64,000 nt of DNA, from assembly GCA_022072095.1 (NCBI GenBank), contig JAJVIJ010000028.1:1-64000 (forward strand). The letters run 5' to 3'. Shown piece after piece: positions 55,327-64,000 of this stretch. The stretch's first letter is position 1, and each line of letters begins with the position of its first letter. The notes under the pieces were generated by a model. The model was not told the DNA's origin and ran no database searches. It worked only from the letters and a program-made list of their open reading frames with translations. A program made the translations under genes and the position numbers. This stretch comes from Rhodocyclaceae bacterium. GTDB lineage: Bacteria > Pseudomonadota > Gammaproteobacteria > Burkholderiales > Rhodocyclaceae.

Positions 55327-55414
55327 TTCCTCATGGTATGGCCGGACTTGCCACTCAAGGCCGGATGGGGTGTTGCTACATCGCAGACCGATCTGGTCGG
55401 AAGACGCGTTGGTC

Positions 55415-55423
55415 TGATATTTT
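55415..55423 (+). promoter_or_regulatory. Extended -10 promoter candidate for the kinase-phosphatase-rph operon
   Basis: TGATATTTT (TG-n-TATTTT) on the plus strand in the yicC-kinase gap. It predicts a leader of 150 nt or more, depending on the start codon used. No clear -35. Confidence 0.35.
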
Positions 55424-55614
55424 AGAATCGCTGCTTTTTCATCGGACTCTTATTTTGGAAGGCCGTCCAGCCCAGGCGATCATGAGAGCGTGCCTGCATC
55501 GTCACCCGCCCATGCGCGCGGAACTCATCATGTTCCTTTTTTCTGGGGGCGGCGCATGTGTACCCGAGCCGTTCCAGCCTCATGAGTCCATCGCGCCAGG
55601 CCGCAGACACACCG

Positions 55615-56580
55615 ATGTCGCAAGAGACCAGTAGCCCGCTGCCCGAGGGCTATCAGCTCGAGGAATATCAGATCGAACGCCAGCTCAGCGTCGGCGGGTT
55701 CTCCATCGTCTATCTGGCCCGCGATGCGCAGGGCGGCGCGGTCGCGATCAAGGAGTATCTGCCCAACACGCTGGCGATGCGCCGGCCGGGGGAAACGGTG
55801 CCGAGCGTCAAACCGGATCACCAGGCGGCGTTCCACTATGGCATGCGCTGTTTCTTCGAGGAAGGGCGGGCGCTGGCAAACTTGATCCATCCAAACGTGG
55901 TGCGCGTGCTGAGTTTCTTTCGCGCCAATCAGACCGTGTACATGGTGATGCGCTACGAGCGCGGGCGGACGCTGCAGGAGTACATCCAGCGCCGGGAGGA
56001 GCGGGTCAGGGAAAGCTTCGTGCGCTTCGTCTTTTCGCGCTTGTTGAACGGCCTGCGCGAAGTGCATAGCCACAAGCTGCTGCACCTAGACATCAAGCCG
56101 GCGAACATCTACCTGCGCAACAACGGCGCGCCGGTATTGCTCGATTTCGGCGCAGCGCGCACGACACTCGCGTCGGAAAGCATGGTGCTGAAGCCGATGT
56201 ACACGCCGGGTTTCGCATCGCCGGAGCACTACAGGAATCGCGAGCTGCTCGGACCGTGGAGCGACATCTATAGCGTTGGCGCGACGATGTACGCCTGTCT
56301 GGCGGGAAAGCCGCCGCAATCCGCGGACCATCGGGCCGACATGGATGCCGTCGTGCCCGCGGTCGAGCGCTGGGAAGGGCGCTATTCCAGACAGCTGCTG
56401 GAAACCATCGATTGGTGCATGGAGCTGCCACACGTGAAGAGGCCGCAAAGCGTGTTCAGCCTGCAAAAGGCATTGACGGACTGGAACATGGATATGGAAA
56501 TCACCGTCGTCGACGAGGCGCCTCCGCAACCATGGCTCGCGCGCATGCGCAGCCGATTCGGTCACTTGCTGCGCCGATGA
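55615..56580 (+). CDS. Serine/threonine protein kinase (Hanks type)
   Basis: About 321 residues from ATG 55615; ATG 55582 and GTG 55558 are possible. Kinase core: Gly-rich loop LSVGGFSIVYLARD, VAIK Lys, alpha-C Glu in FFEEGRALANL, catalytic loop His157-Leu-Asp159 in HLDIKPANI, DFG in LLDFGAAR. The catalytic loop has Leu where most kinases have Arg (non-RD). No TM or sensory domain follows the core. The stop overlaps the PP2C start (ATGA), so kinase and phosphatase are made together. Confidence 0.88.
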   Translation: MSQETSSPLPEGYQLEEYQIERQLSVGGFSIVYLARDAQGGAVAIKEYLPNTLAMRRPGETVPSVKPDHQAAFHYGMRCFFEEGRALANLIHPNVVRVLSFFRANQTVYMVMRYERGRTLQEYIQRREERVRESFVRFVFSRLLNGLREVHSHKLLHLDIKPANIYLRNNGAPVLLDFGAARTTLASESMVLKPMYTPGFASPEHYRNRELLGPWSDIYSVGATMYACLAGKPPQSADHRADMDAVVPAVERWEGRYSRQLLETIDWCMELPHVKRPQSVFSLQKALTDWNMDMEITVVDEAPPQPWLARMRSRFGHLLRR

Positions 56581-57497
56581 AGTTCACCATCTATCAGGAG
56601 AGCAAGCCGGGGCGGCGGCGAGCCAATCAGGATCGCGTGGGCTACAGCTACTCGCGCGATGCGCTGCTGATGGTCGTGGCCGATGGCATGGGCGGCCACA
56701 TGCATGGCGAAGTCGCGGCGCAGATCGCCGTGCAGCTCGTGACCGAGCATTTCCAGCGTGAAGCGAAACCCCGGATCGACGACCCCTTCCGGTTCTTGTC
56801 GCAGTCGCTGACCAACGCGCATTTCGCGATCCTGGACTACGCCCGCGAGCGTGCGCTGACGGATGGTCCGCGCACCACCTGTGTCGCCTGCGTGGTCCAG
56901 GACAATGTCGCCTTCTGGGCGCACGCCGGCGATTCGCGCCTGTATGCCTTGCGTGACGGCCGTGTGCTCGCGTATACGCGTGATCATTCGCGCGTGCAGC
57001 AGATGATCGAACGCGGCCTGATCGGCGAGGGCGACGCCGCCAACCATCCCGGCCGGAACCGGATTTTCAGTTGTCTGGGCGGCACCCATCCACCGCAGAT
57101 CGACTACTCGCGCAAGACCCCGCTGAGGGCGGGCGACGTTCTATGCCTGTGTACCGACGGGGTCTGGGGGGGGCTGGCTGCCGAGGATCTGGTACGCGGA
57201 CTGTGGGGCGTGAATATTCTGGAGTCGGCCCCGAAACTGATGCAGACCGCCGAAGAGCGCGGAGGAGCAAGCTGCGACAATCTGACCATGCTTGCGCTCA
57301 CTTGGCATGACAATTACGACGAAGGCCAACATGCGGTGTCGACGCAAACCCTGCCGCTTGCCGCACACACCACCGTGCTCGAACCCTTCGGGACGCGAGG
57401 ACCGAGCGGCATTCCGGATGCGGTCGATTTCGACGAGACGGCCATCGAGCGCGCCATTGCCGAGATCAACGCGGCCATTGGCAAATTTTCCGGGTAG
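56577..57497 (+). CDS. PP2C-family protein phosphatase
   Basis: 306 residues. Metal-dependent Ser/Thr phosphatase. PP2C motifs: RRRANQDRVG (Asp ligand), VVADGMGGHMHGEVAA (D-G-M-G-G), FWAHAGDSRLYALRDG, CTDGVWGGL, CDNLTMLAL (C-terminal D-N). It presumably reverses phosphorylation by the upstream kinase. An in-frame run of eight G at 57166-57173 encodes part of the GVWGGL segment. rph follows after 6 bp. Confidence 0.92.
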   Translation: MKFTIYQESKPGRRRANQDRVGYSYSRDALLMVVADGMGGHMHGEVAAQIAVQLVTEHFQREAKPRIDDPFRFLSQSLTNAHFAILDYARERALTDGPRTTCVACVVQDNVAFWAHAGDSRLYALRDGRVLAYTRDHSRVQQMIERGLIGEGDAANHPGRNRIFSCLGGTHPPQIDYSRKTPLRAGDVLCLCTDGVWGGLAAEDLVRGLWGVNILESAPKLMQTAEERGGASCDNLTMLALTWHDNYDEGQHAVSTQTLPLAAHTTVLEPFGTRGPSGIPDAVDFDETAIERAIAEINAAIGKFSG

Positions 57498-57503
57498 CCG
57501 GCC

Positions 57504-58244
57504 ATGACCGACATGTTGGCAATCGTCCGCGCCGATGGGCGCACCGCCGGGGCGCTGCGCCCAGTGCGCATCGTGCGCGCGTTCACCCGTCATGCAGAGG
57601 GCTCGGTGCTCATCGAAATCGGTGACACGCGGGTGCTGTGCACCGCCAGCGTCGAGGAGAAGGTGCCATCCTTTCTGCGTGGCCGGGGGCGCGGCTGGGT
57701 CACCGCGGAATATGGCATGCTGCCCCGGTCCACGCACACGCGCTCGGAGCGCGAGGCCGCGCGCGGCAAGCAGAGCGGCCGCACTCAGGAGATTCAGCGG
57801 CTGATCGGCCGCAGCCTGCGCGCCGTCACCGATCTCGACGCGCTCGGCGAACGCCAGATCACACTGGATTGCGATGTGTTGCAGGCCGATGGCGGCACCC
57901 GCTGCGCGGCCATTACCGGCGCCTTCGTCGCGCTCCACGACGCCGTCAGCGGCCTTCTGGCCAGGGGCCTGATCCGCCAAATGGCGCTGCGCGAACACGT
58001 CGCCGCGGTCTCGGTCGGGATCGTTGGCGGCGAGCCGCGTCTGGACCTGGACTACACCGAAGATTCCGCATGCGATACCGACATGAATCTGGTCATGACC
58101 GCGTCCGGCGGCATCGTCGAGATCCAGGGGACCGCCGAAGCTGCGCCGTTCACGCCGGCCCAGCTCGATCTGTTGCTCGAGCTGGGCCGACAGGGCATCG
58201 CTGAATTGATCGCGGCGCAGCGGAGCGCGCTGGGGTCGGGCTGA
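57504..58244 (+). CDS. rph: Ribonuclease PH
   Basis: 246 residues. Phosphorolytic 3'-5' trimming of tRNA precursors. [22 protein letters not shown] near the N-terminus, [28 protein letters not shown] (phosphate-binding Arg), [12 protein letters not shown], and [17 protein letters not shown]. Complete and of standard length. Its last base is the first base of rdgB. Confidence 0.96.
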   Translation: MTDMLAIVRADGRTAGALRPVRIVRAFTRHAEGSVLIEIGDTRVLCTASVEEKVPSFLRGRGRGWVTAEYGMLPRSTHTRSEREAARGKQSGRTQEIQRLIGRSLRAVTDLDALGERQITLDCDVLQADGGTRCAAITGAFVALHDAVSGLLARGLIRQMALREHVAAVSVGIVGGEPRLDLDYTEDSACDTDMNLVMTASGGIVEIQGTAEAAPFTPAQLDLLLELGRQGIAELIAAQRSALGSG

Positions 58245-58849
58245 TGCGTCTCGTGCTCGCAAGCGGCAACCGCGGCAAACTGGCGGAGTTCGCGGCGCTG
58301 TTGCGTCCGCTGGAGATCACGCTGCTGCCGCAATCCGACTTCGACGTCGGTGAAGTCGCCGAGCCCCATTCCACTTTCATCGAGAATGCCATTGCGAAGG
58401 CACGTCATGTCTGCCGCGTGAGCGGTTTGCCCGCGCTCGCCGACGATTCCGGCCTGTGCGTGCGGGCGCTGGGTGGTGCACCCGGCATCCGGTCGGCCCG
58501 CTACGCCGACGGCGCGGGTGAGCGCCGCGTCGACGAACGCAACAACGCCCGCCTGTTGTCCGAGCTGGACGGCGAGGCGGATCGGTGCGCGGTGTTCGTG
58601 TGCGTGCTGGCCTTGCTGCGCGATGCCGACGATCCCAGGCCGGTGATCGCGGAGGGCGAATGGGCGGGCGAGATCCTGACGGTCCCGCGGGGCCACCACG
58701 GCTTCGGCTACGACCCCCTGTTTCTGATTCCGGACCTCGGCCAGACGGCGGCCGAACTGGATGCCGACACCAAGAATGTGCTGTCGCACCGGGGCATGGC
58801 GGCGCGCCGGCTGATGGCGCGGCTGGCGACCGAGCTCGCGTACCGTTGA
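58244..58849 (+). CDS. rdgB: XTP/dITP diphosphatase
   Basis: 201 residues. Removes deaminated purine nucleotides (dITP, XTP) from the pool. LASGNRGKLAEF, GLPALADDSGLCV (metal Asp), FGYDPLFL and the late LSHRGMAARRLM are the family motifs. ATG overlaps the rph stop. rph-rdgB-hemW is a common order. Confidence 0.95.
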   Translation: MRLVLASGNRGKLAEFAALLRPLEITLLPQSDFDVGEVAEPHSTFIENAIAKARHVCRVSGLPALADDSGLCVRALGGAPGIRSARYADGAGERRVDERNNARLLSELDGEADRCAVFVCVLALLRDADDPRPVIAEGEWAGEILTVPRGHHGFGYDPLFLIPDLGQTAAELDADTKNVLSHRGMAARRLMARLATELAYR

Positions 58850-58875
58850 CCGACCGCGTCATTCCGATCCGCCTC

Positions 58876-60063
58876 ATGGGCAGCATGCCGGCGAGTGCGC
58901 CCAGGCCGGTCGCCCCGCCGCCGCTCGCGCTCTATGTGCATGTCCCGTGGTGTGTGCGCAAGTGCCCCTACTGCGATTTCAACTCGCACCCGCAGCGGGG
59001 ACCTTTGCCCGAAGGTCCGTTCCTCGCGGCGCTGATCGCGGCGCTCGAGGCGGCGCTGCCGGACATCTGGGGACGGCGCGTGGTCAGCCTGTTCATCGGC
59101 GGCGGCACCCCCAGTCTGTTGTCGCCCCAGGCGGTGGATGGTCTGCTCGCCGCCGTGCGGGCGCGGCTGAGCTGCGCGCCGGGCATGGAGATCACGCTCG
59201 AAGCCAACCCGGGTACCGTGGAGGCCGCGCGGTTTGCCGGTTTCCGTGCGGCCGGCGTCAATCGATTGTCGCTGGGTGTGCAGAGCTTTGCCGACGGCCA
59301 GTTGCGGGCCCTGGGACGCATTCACGATGGTGACGGTGCGCGCCGTGCCCTGGCCATCGCGCGCAAGGTGTTCGACCGGGTCAACGTCGACCTGATGTAC
59401 GCGCTGCCCGGCCAGACTCCCGAGCTGGCCCTGGCCGATGTCGAGACCGCGCTCGCCTTCGATCCGACACATCTGTCCTGCTACGAGCTGACCATCGAGC
59501 CGAACACGGCGTTTGCCCACCAGCCGCCTGCGCTGCCGGACGAGGATTGCGCCGCAGACATCCACGATGCCATCGAATCACGCCTGCTCGCGGCCGGATG
59601 GGAGCATTACGAGGTCTCGGCCTACGCACGCCCCGGCCATGCCTGCACGCACAACCTGAACTACTGGCGGTTCGGCGACTACCTCGGCATCGGGCCAGGC
59701 GCGCACAGCAAACTCACCATGCCCGATGGCATCCGGCGCGCGCTGCGCCACCCCCACCCCGATGCCTATCTGTCACGCGCCGGAAAGAGCGATTTCCTGC
59801 AGTCGCAGCATCGGGTACCGGCCGAGGACCTGCCGGTCGAGTTCATGCTGAATGCGCTGAGGTTGGCCGACGGCTTTGAATTCGAACTGTTCGAGGCGCG
59901 CACCGGCCTGCCGTTTGCGACCTTGCAGTCCGATCTCGAGGGTTTCGCGGCACAGGGTCTGATCACGCTGAACGAGGGGCGCGTCCGGCCGACGGCCCGT
60001 GGTTTCCGTCTCGCCAATACCATGCTCGCTGCGCTGCTGGATCGTCGGCACCAGCAGCCCTGA
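58876..60063 (+). CDS. hemW: Radical SAM heme chaperone HemW
   Basis: About 395 residues. Fe-S cluster motif C-x3-C-x2-C in WCVRKCPYCDFNSH, FIGGGTPSLL, EANPGTVE, LSLGVQSF. HemW lacks the extra N-terminal cysteine of the HemN oxidase and inserts heme into respiratory proteins. Start is uncertain: ATG 58876 (used) or 58885; a TTG at 58846 overlaps the rdgB stop. None has a strong ribosome site. Confidence 0.92.
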   Translation: MGSMPASAPRPVAPPPLALYVHVPWCVRKCPYCDFNSHPQRGPLPEGPFLAALIAALEAALPDIWGRRVVSLFIGGGTPSLLSPQAVDGLLAAVRARLSCAPGMEITLEANPGTVEAARFAGFRAAGVNRLSLGVQSFADGQLRALGRIHDGDGARRALAIARKVFDRVNVDLMYALPGQTPELALADVETALAFDPTHLSCYELTIEPNTAFAHQPPALPDEDCAADIHDAIESRLLAAGWEHYEVSAYARPGHACTHNLNYWRFGDYLGIGPGAHSKLTMPDGIRRALRHPHPDAYLSRAGKSDFLQSQHRVPAEDLPVEFMLNALRLADGFEFELFEARTGLPFATLQSDLEGFAAQGLITLNEGRVRPTARGFRLANTMLAALLDRRHQQP

Positions 60064-60115
60064 GCAGGCGCGACCAAGTCCGGTATCGAGGTTGTGCGGG
60101 GGTGAGTCCGGCGCG

Positions 60116-60892
60116 TCAAATCCGCAGCTCGGCGATCGCTTCGTGCCGCCCCTCGAGCTTCAGGCTCATCGCATAGCGATAGCGGTCGATCCCGGGGTGG
60201 GTATTGACTGCAACCTCGATCAGCTTGTCGCCGGAGTAATAACGGCGCGTGATGGTCAAGGCGGGCCAGTGCTGTGGCATCTTGAGCAGGCGCGCGATGG
60301 CCGGCGCAACCGGGGCCGCGGCGAATTCCTGTTCGACGCCGGTAATGGGCAGCCCGAACTGTCGCTCGACCAGCGCATAGACCGGCAGGCCGTCGACGCC
60401 GATATGAGCCTGCACGCCGGCATAATCGGCATGCAGATAGATGCGCACATGGCCGATCGGCAGTTCGGACGTGGCGCTTTCGCGCAGCGCGTCGACGCGC
60501 AGCCAGCGCGAGCCGCGCGGCGCAACGCCACCCGGCACGGTGTCGGCGGCGACCTCGCGCGTGCTGCGCACGCGCAAGCTGGTCTCGGCGGCCGAGTGTC
60601 CGAGGTCCGACATCGAGGAAATCGTCTCGACATAGCGGGTGCGGGGCATGCGCGCCTCCACCCGCGTCCCGACCCCTGGCCGGCGTCGCACCATGCCCGC
60701 CTCGAACAGTCTGCGCAGCGCCTCGCGTACCGTGTATCGGCTGACGCTGAAACGCTCGCACAGCTCCAGTTCGGTCGGCAGCAGGCTCCCGACCTCGAAC
60801 CGCCCTTCGGCGATTTCCCGGGAAAGTATCTCGGCCAGCTCCAGATAGCGGGCCTGACGAGCCTTGCTCTCGCCCGCCGACAGCGTTGTCAT
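60116..60892 (-). CDS. GntR-family transcriptional regulator (HutC/UTRA type)
   Basis: 258 residues. N-terminal winged helix with EILSREIAEGRFEVGSLLPTE and RFSVSRYTVREALRRLFEAGMVRRRPGVGTRV (recognition region), then a UTRA ligand-binding domain. Start ATG 60892 follows GGGGGGAGA on the minus strand. It stands between convergent hemW and a 323-bp gap, with no metabolic gene beside it, so its target is unknown. It is far from the catabolic cluster at 36364-46472. Confidence 0.88.
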   Translation of the reverse strand: MTTLSAGESKARQARYLELAEILSREIAEGRFEVGSLLPTELELCERFSVSRYTVREALRRLFEAGMVRRRPGVGTRVEARMPRTRYVETISSMSDLGHSAAETSLRVRSTREVAADTVPGGVAPRGSRWLRVDALRESATSELPIGHVRIYLHADYAGVQAHIGVDGLPVYALVERQFGLPITGVEQEFAAAPVAPAIARLLKMPQHWPALTITRRYYSGDKLIEVAVNTHPGIDRYRYAMSLKLEGRHEAIAELRI

Positions 60893-61215
60893 ATTGGTGT
60901 CTCCCCCCGAACGGAGTGTCGGCGCCGGCCCGGGTGCTGTCAAGCGTCATCGCGGCCGCTTGCCGTGGATGATCCCAGAAACCTCAGTTGACCGCTCCTT
61001 GCCGTTGCGGACATCGTGTGCACGCTGACTTTTCCGCCTTTGCTCGCCTTCACCTGTTGGGTGAGATCGCTACGCACCCGCTGGCACGCCCGCTCACGCG
61101 CCTGCCTTTGTCGCGCCTCCTTGCAGGCCCCGGCCTGCGGCGTCGTTGCTTCGTGGCAGGCACGCGATCAGACGCACCATCGGGCGCGTCCAACTGCCGT
61201 TTCTAGGATGATCGT
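60893..61215. other. Intergenic region between the GntR gene and sua5, with palindrome
   Basis: No credible gene. A GC-rich palindrome is at 61123-61138 (GCAGGC / GCCTGC around CCCG), in a stretch rich in short GC repeats (CGCGCC, TGCCTTTG). It has no T-run on either strand, so it is not a simple terminator. The GntR ribosome site and presumably its promoter lie near 60893-60910. Confidence 0.5.
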
Positions 61216-62196
61216 TCAGGGCGAAGTCGAACCCGAGCCGGCGGCTGCGCGCGCGAGCCGATCGCGAACCGCCTCCCAGGGCGGTGTATCGGGCACCGAT
61301 TCGACCCATATCCGATCGACCGGCGCGGCGTCGGCCGCGCGCAGCGCGGCATACAGGCCGTGCGCATAGCCCTCGGGATCGTCCGGCAGGTGCCAGGCCC
61401 AACCGCTCGAAATCGGCTCGCTCCAGCAGACGATGGCGATGCGGTCACGCTCCGGTCCGGCAGCGATCAGGTGCGCCTGCAATGACGCCCGGGCAAGTAG
61501 AAGCAGGGGGGTTCTCGGCGCATAGTGGCCGGGCAGGCTGCCCGGTACCCGCGGGTGATCAGGACCTCGACCGCCGCTTCCGCCCAGGCAATCCGCAGCG
61601 AGCCCCATGGCGGCGGCGAGATCGGAGCGAGCGATCGCGCCGGGCCGCAACAGGCGTGGCATGCCACCACTCAAGTCGACGATCGTGGATTCGATGCCGT
61701 AGCGGCTGGGGCCGGCGTCGAGCACCATCGCGACCTCGGTACCGAATTCTGCGCGCACATGCTCCGCACAGGTCGGGCTGATGCGGCCATAGCGATTGGC
61801 CGAGGGCGCCGCGATGCCGGAGCCGAACGCCGCAAGCAGCGCCAGTGCCACCGGGTGAGACGGGATGCGCAGGCCGACCGTATCCTGACCTCCCGTGACG
61901 ATGTCGGGCACGCGCACATGGCGTCGCAGCACCAGCGTCAGCGGTCCCGGCCAGAAGGCGTCCGCGAGGCGTATCGCCGCCGGCGGCACATCGCGGGCCC
62001 AGTCCTGCAATGGCGTGCCGAGCGGGAGATGGACGATCAGCGGATGGTCGGCCGGGCGGTGTTTGGCCGCGAAGATCTTCGCGACCGCTGCCGGGCATAG
62101 CGCATCGGCACCCAGTCCATAGACGGTTTCGGTCGGGAATGCGACCAGGTCCCCGGCTGCAAGCCGGGCGGCGGCGGCCGCGATGTCAGCGTCCAT
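61216..62196 (-). CDS. L-threonylcarbamoyladenylate synthase (Sua5)
   Basis: 326 residues: an N-terminal YrdC/TsaC catalytic domain (AAARLAAGDLVAFPTETVYGLGADA, IFAAKHRPADHPLI, PGPLTLVLRR) plus the C-terminal Sua5 domain, so it is the long Sua5 form rather than TsaC only. Makes the threonylcarbamoyl-AMP used for t6A37 in tRNA. ATG 62196 lies inside the end of purK (11-bp overlap), indicating coupling with purE-purK. Confidence 0.93.
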   Translation of the reverse strand: MDADIAAAAARLAAGDLVAFPTETVYGLGADALCPAAVAKIFAAKHRPADHPLIVHLPLGTPLQDWARDVPPAAIRLADAFWPGPLTLVLRRHVRVPDIVTGGQDTVGLRIPSHPVALALLAAFGSGIAAPSANRYGRISPTCAEHVRAEFGTEVAMVLDAGPSRYGIESTIVDLSGGMPRLLRPGAIARSDLAAAMGLAADCLGGSGGRGPDHPRVPGSLPGHYAPRTPLLLLARASLQAHLIAAGPERDRIAIVCWSEPISSGWAWHLPDDPEGYAHGLYAALRAADAAPVDRIWVESVPDTPPWEAVRDRLARAAAGSGSTSP

Positions 62197-63358
62197 CGAC
62201 GATGCCGAGTTCGGCACGCAGCCGATACGCCAGGGCGAGCGCCTCCTCGATATCGGGGTCGAGAACGGCGAAATGCCCCATCTTGCGCCCGCGCCGGGCA
62301 TGGCGTTTGCCATAAAGATGCAGATGGACGGACGGGTTTCGCAGGAGGGGAGACCAGTCTGGTTCGCGTGCCTCGTGTCCCCCGTGCCGGAACCATAGAT
62401 CACCGAGCACGTTCACCATGACCGCCTGTGTGTGCTGAACGACCGGCGCCAGTGGCAGTCCGCACAGGCTGCGGACCTGATAGCCGAACTGACTGAGCAG
62501 ACAGGCGTCCAGGCTGAAGTGACCGCTGTTGTGCGGACGCGGTGCAATTTCGTTGACGCGCAGCACGCCGGCGCTGACGAAGAACTCGACGGCCAGTACG
62601 CCGACATAGCCCAGCGTGCGCGCGATGCGCTCGACGAGCGCGCGCGCCTGATTGACCAGCGCGGGTGCCAGTGTCGCCGGCGCGATGCTGACATCCAGGA
62701 TGCCGTCCCGGTGCCGGTTTTCCACGGCCGGGAAAAACACCATGTCGCCTTCCTCTGTGCGCGCGGCTATCAGGGAAAACTCGCTGTCCAGCGGCAAACG
62801 CTGCTCCAGCACGCAAGGCTCGGCGCCGATTGCGTTGCGCGCTTGCACGAGATCGGTGCGCGCTGCCACCGAGTGCTGGCCCTTGCCGTCGTAGCCGAAA
62901 CGGCTGACTTTCAAAATGGCCGGGAACGGAAAGTCGCGCGGAAGCGCCGCCAGCGCATCGTCGTCGTCGATCACCGCGAAAGGAGCAAGTGGGATGTCTT
63001 CCGCGCTGAGAAACCGCTTCTCGCCGATCCGGTCCTGGGTGATGGCCAGTGCCCGGGCGCTCGGTCGAACCGGAATGTACTTGGCCAGCGTCTCGAGTGC
63101 ACCGGCGGGGACGTTTTCGAATTCGGTGCTGACCGCGGCGGCCTCACGCGCCAGCGTCTCGATCGCGTCGAGGTCATCGAAAGCGGCCACCAGATGCCGG
63201 TCCGCGGCCCGCCCGGCGGGGCTCATCGCGTCCGGGTCGAGCACCAGCACGCGGTAGCCCTGATCCTGCGCGGCGCGCACGAAGTAGAGGCCGAGCTGAC
63301 CGCCACCCAGAAGTCCCAGCGTCGCCGGGGGCAGGATGGGCTGCCCTGATCCGGTCAT
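62186..63358 (-). CDS. purK: N5-carboxyaminoimidazole ribonucleotide synthase
   Basis: 390 residues, ATP-grasp. Converts AIR and bicarbonate with ATP to N5-[16 protein letters not shown] at the N-terminus, [34 protein letters not shown] are family motifs. Its start overlaps the purE stop (ATGA on the minus strand). Confidence 0.95.
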   Translation of the reverse strand: MTGSGQPILPPATLGLLGGGQLGLYFVRAAQDQGYRVLVLDPDAMSPAGRAADRHLVAAFDDLDAIETLAREAAAVSTEFENVPAGALETLAKYIPVRPSARALAITQDRIGEKRFLSAEDIPLAPFAVIDDDDALAALPRDFPFPAILKVSRFGYDGKGQHSVAARTDLVQARNAIGAEPCVLEQRLPLDSEFSLIAARTEEGDMVFFPAVENRHRDGILDVSIAPATLAPALVNQARALVERIARTLGYVGVLAVEFFVSAGVLRVNEIAPRPHNSGHFSLDACLLSQFGYQVRSLCGLPLAPVVQHTQAVMVNVLGDLWFRHGGHEAREPDWSPLLRNPSVHLHLYGKRHARRGRKMGHFAVLDPDIEEALALAYRLRAELGIVDGR

Positions 63359-63903
63359 GTGCCTTGGGTCTCGTCGCCGTTCACAGGCAGACGGCTGCGC
63401 AGGACCGTATCGCGCTGTTCGGCACGAAACCGCTCCAGCGCCACGGCAAGCCGGCTGTCGGTCGTCGCCAGCATGGCCACGGCAAACAGTGCCGCGTTCG
63501 CCGCCCCCGCTTCGCCGATCGCGAAGGTCGCCACGGGTATCCCCCTGGGCATCTGCACGATCGACAGCAGGGAGTCGAGCCCGCGCAGCGCCTTGGACTG
63601 AACGGGCACGCCCAACACCGGCAGACGCGTCTTGGCGGCGATCATGCCCGGCAGATGGGCGGCCCCCCCGGCGCCCGCGATGATTGCGCGCAGGCCGCGC
63701 GATTCGGCCGTGGTCGCGTAGTCGAAGAGCAGGTCGGGCGTGCGATGGGCGGAGACGATGCGCGCCTCGAAGGGCACGAGGAAATGGTTCAGCAGCTCGG
63801 TCGCGACGCGCAGGGTGTCCCAGTCCGAGTGCGAGCCCATCACCAGCCCGATCAACGGAGATTCCGGCGCGGCGGGAGCTACATCAGCTTCGGAACTTGC
63901 CAT
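63355..63903 (-). CDS. purE: N5-carboxyaminoimidazole ribonucleotide mutase
   Basis: 182 residues. Rearranges N5-CAIR to [16 protein letters not shown] (substrate-binding Ser/Asp), [20 protein letters not shown] and [22 protein letters not shown] are diagnostic of class I PurE. N-terminal Ala/Glu/Pro extension of about 15 residues. First gene of purE-purK-sua5 on the minus strand. Confidence 0.96.
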   Translation of the reverse strand: MASSEADVAPAAPESPLIGLVMGSHSDWDTLRVATELLNHFLVPFEARIVSAHRTPDLLFDYATTAESRGLRAIIAGAGGAAHLPGMIAAKTRLPVLGVPVQSKALRGLDSLLSIVQMPRGIPVATFAIGEAGAANAALFAVAMLATTDSRLAVALERFRAEQRDTVLRSRLPVNGDETQGT

Positions 63904-63934
63904 GAAGGCGTGACCCCGCGAAAAAAAGCGGCGC

Positions 63935-63943
63935 AGTGTAGCA
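63935..63943 (-). promoter_or_regulatory. Extended -10 promoter candidate for purE-purK-sua5
   Basis: On the minus strand TGCTACACT (63943-63935), about 32 bp before the purE ATG. No good -35 hexamer at 17 bp. The remaining bases to 64000 show no gene. Confidence 0.4.
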
Positions 63944-64000
63944 CCCGCGCCGGCGGGCAGGCCTCTCGCGGACGCTGAAAGTGCGAATCTTCTCGATGCC

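Noticed and set aside
1..64000. CRISPR arrays, rRNA operons, phage structural genes
   Set aside because: No regularly spaced repeats, rRNA-like sequence, or capsid/tail/portal-like proteins were seen in the window.

Overview
This is a GC-rich bacterial chromosome segment, almost certainly from a betaproteobacterium. The grounds are gene order and content: rpsT next to argD-argF-argG; a tig-clpP-clpX-lon-hup-tRNA-Val-ppiD block; rsmA-pdxA-surA-lptD divergent from amgK-murU-pepP-ubiH; yicC / Ser-Thr kinase / PP2C / rph-rdgB-hemW; purE-purK-sua5; and a Bug (TctC-type) binding protein. The order (Rhodocyclales, Burkholderiales or Nitrosomonadales) cannot be fixed from the sequence alone. Promoter -10 boxes of the form TACAAT or TAGACT recur.

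Layout. 1-623: tail of a mobile element (C-terminus of a site-specific recombinase plus a small related protein), lying on the 3' side of a tRNA-Met gene (928-1004, minus). 1180-5875: rpsT, the arginine genes argD, argF and argG, then ppnP and yajQ. 5906-10631 (minus): the stress cluster prkA-yeaH-spoVR. 11038-19552: a proteostasis block (trigger factor, ClpP, ClpX, Lon, HU, tRNA-Val, PpiD). 19553-23764: fabI, an isolated peptide-type ABC binding lipoprotein, exonuclease III and a small membrane protein. 23739-29628 (minus): rsmA, pdxA, surA and lptD (outer-membrane biogenesis and cofactor genes). 29847-36204: amgK and murU (peptidoglycan recycling), pepP, ubiH. Between amgK and murU sits a type II restriction-modification cassette bounded by a 294-bp direct repeat of the amgK 3' end.

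36364-46472 is the accessory catabolic region: an isomerase-like crotonase, E1-alpha, E1-beta, a canonical enoyl-CoA hydratase, a short E2, an acyl-CoA dehydrogenase and an acyl-CoA synthetase, all on one strand with overlapping or closely spaced genes, followed by a Bug binding protein, a hemerythrin-domain protein and a TRAP binding protein. It looks like a CoA-dependent route for an unknown carboxylic acid that includes a 2-oxoacid dehydrogenase step. The E2 has no recognisable peripheral-subunit-binding domain and no E3 is encoded nearby. This is the best candidate for an undescribed pathway in the window.

46566-64000 is mostly housekeeping: malic enzyme, quinone reductase, a CBS/CorC membrane protein, YacG, monothiol glutaredoxin, a SulP transporter, YicC, a kinase/phosphatase pair, RNase PH, RdgB, HemW, a GntR/UTRA regulator, Sua5, PurK and PurE. 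I found no rRNA, CRISPR array or intact transposase. Function calls rest on motifs and family resemblance read by eye; no database search was run.
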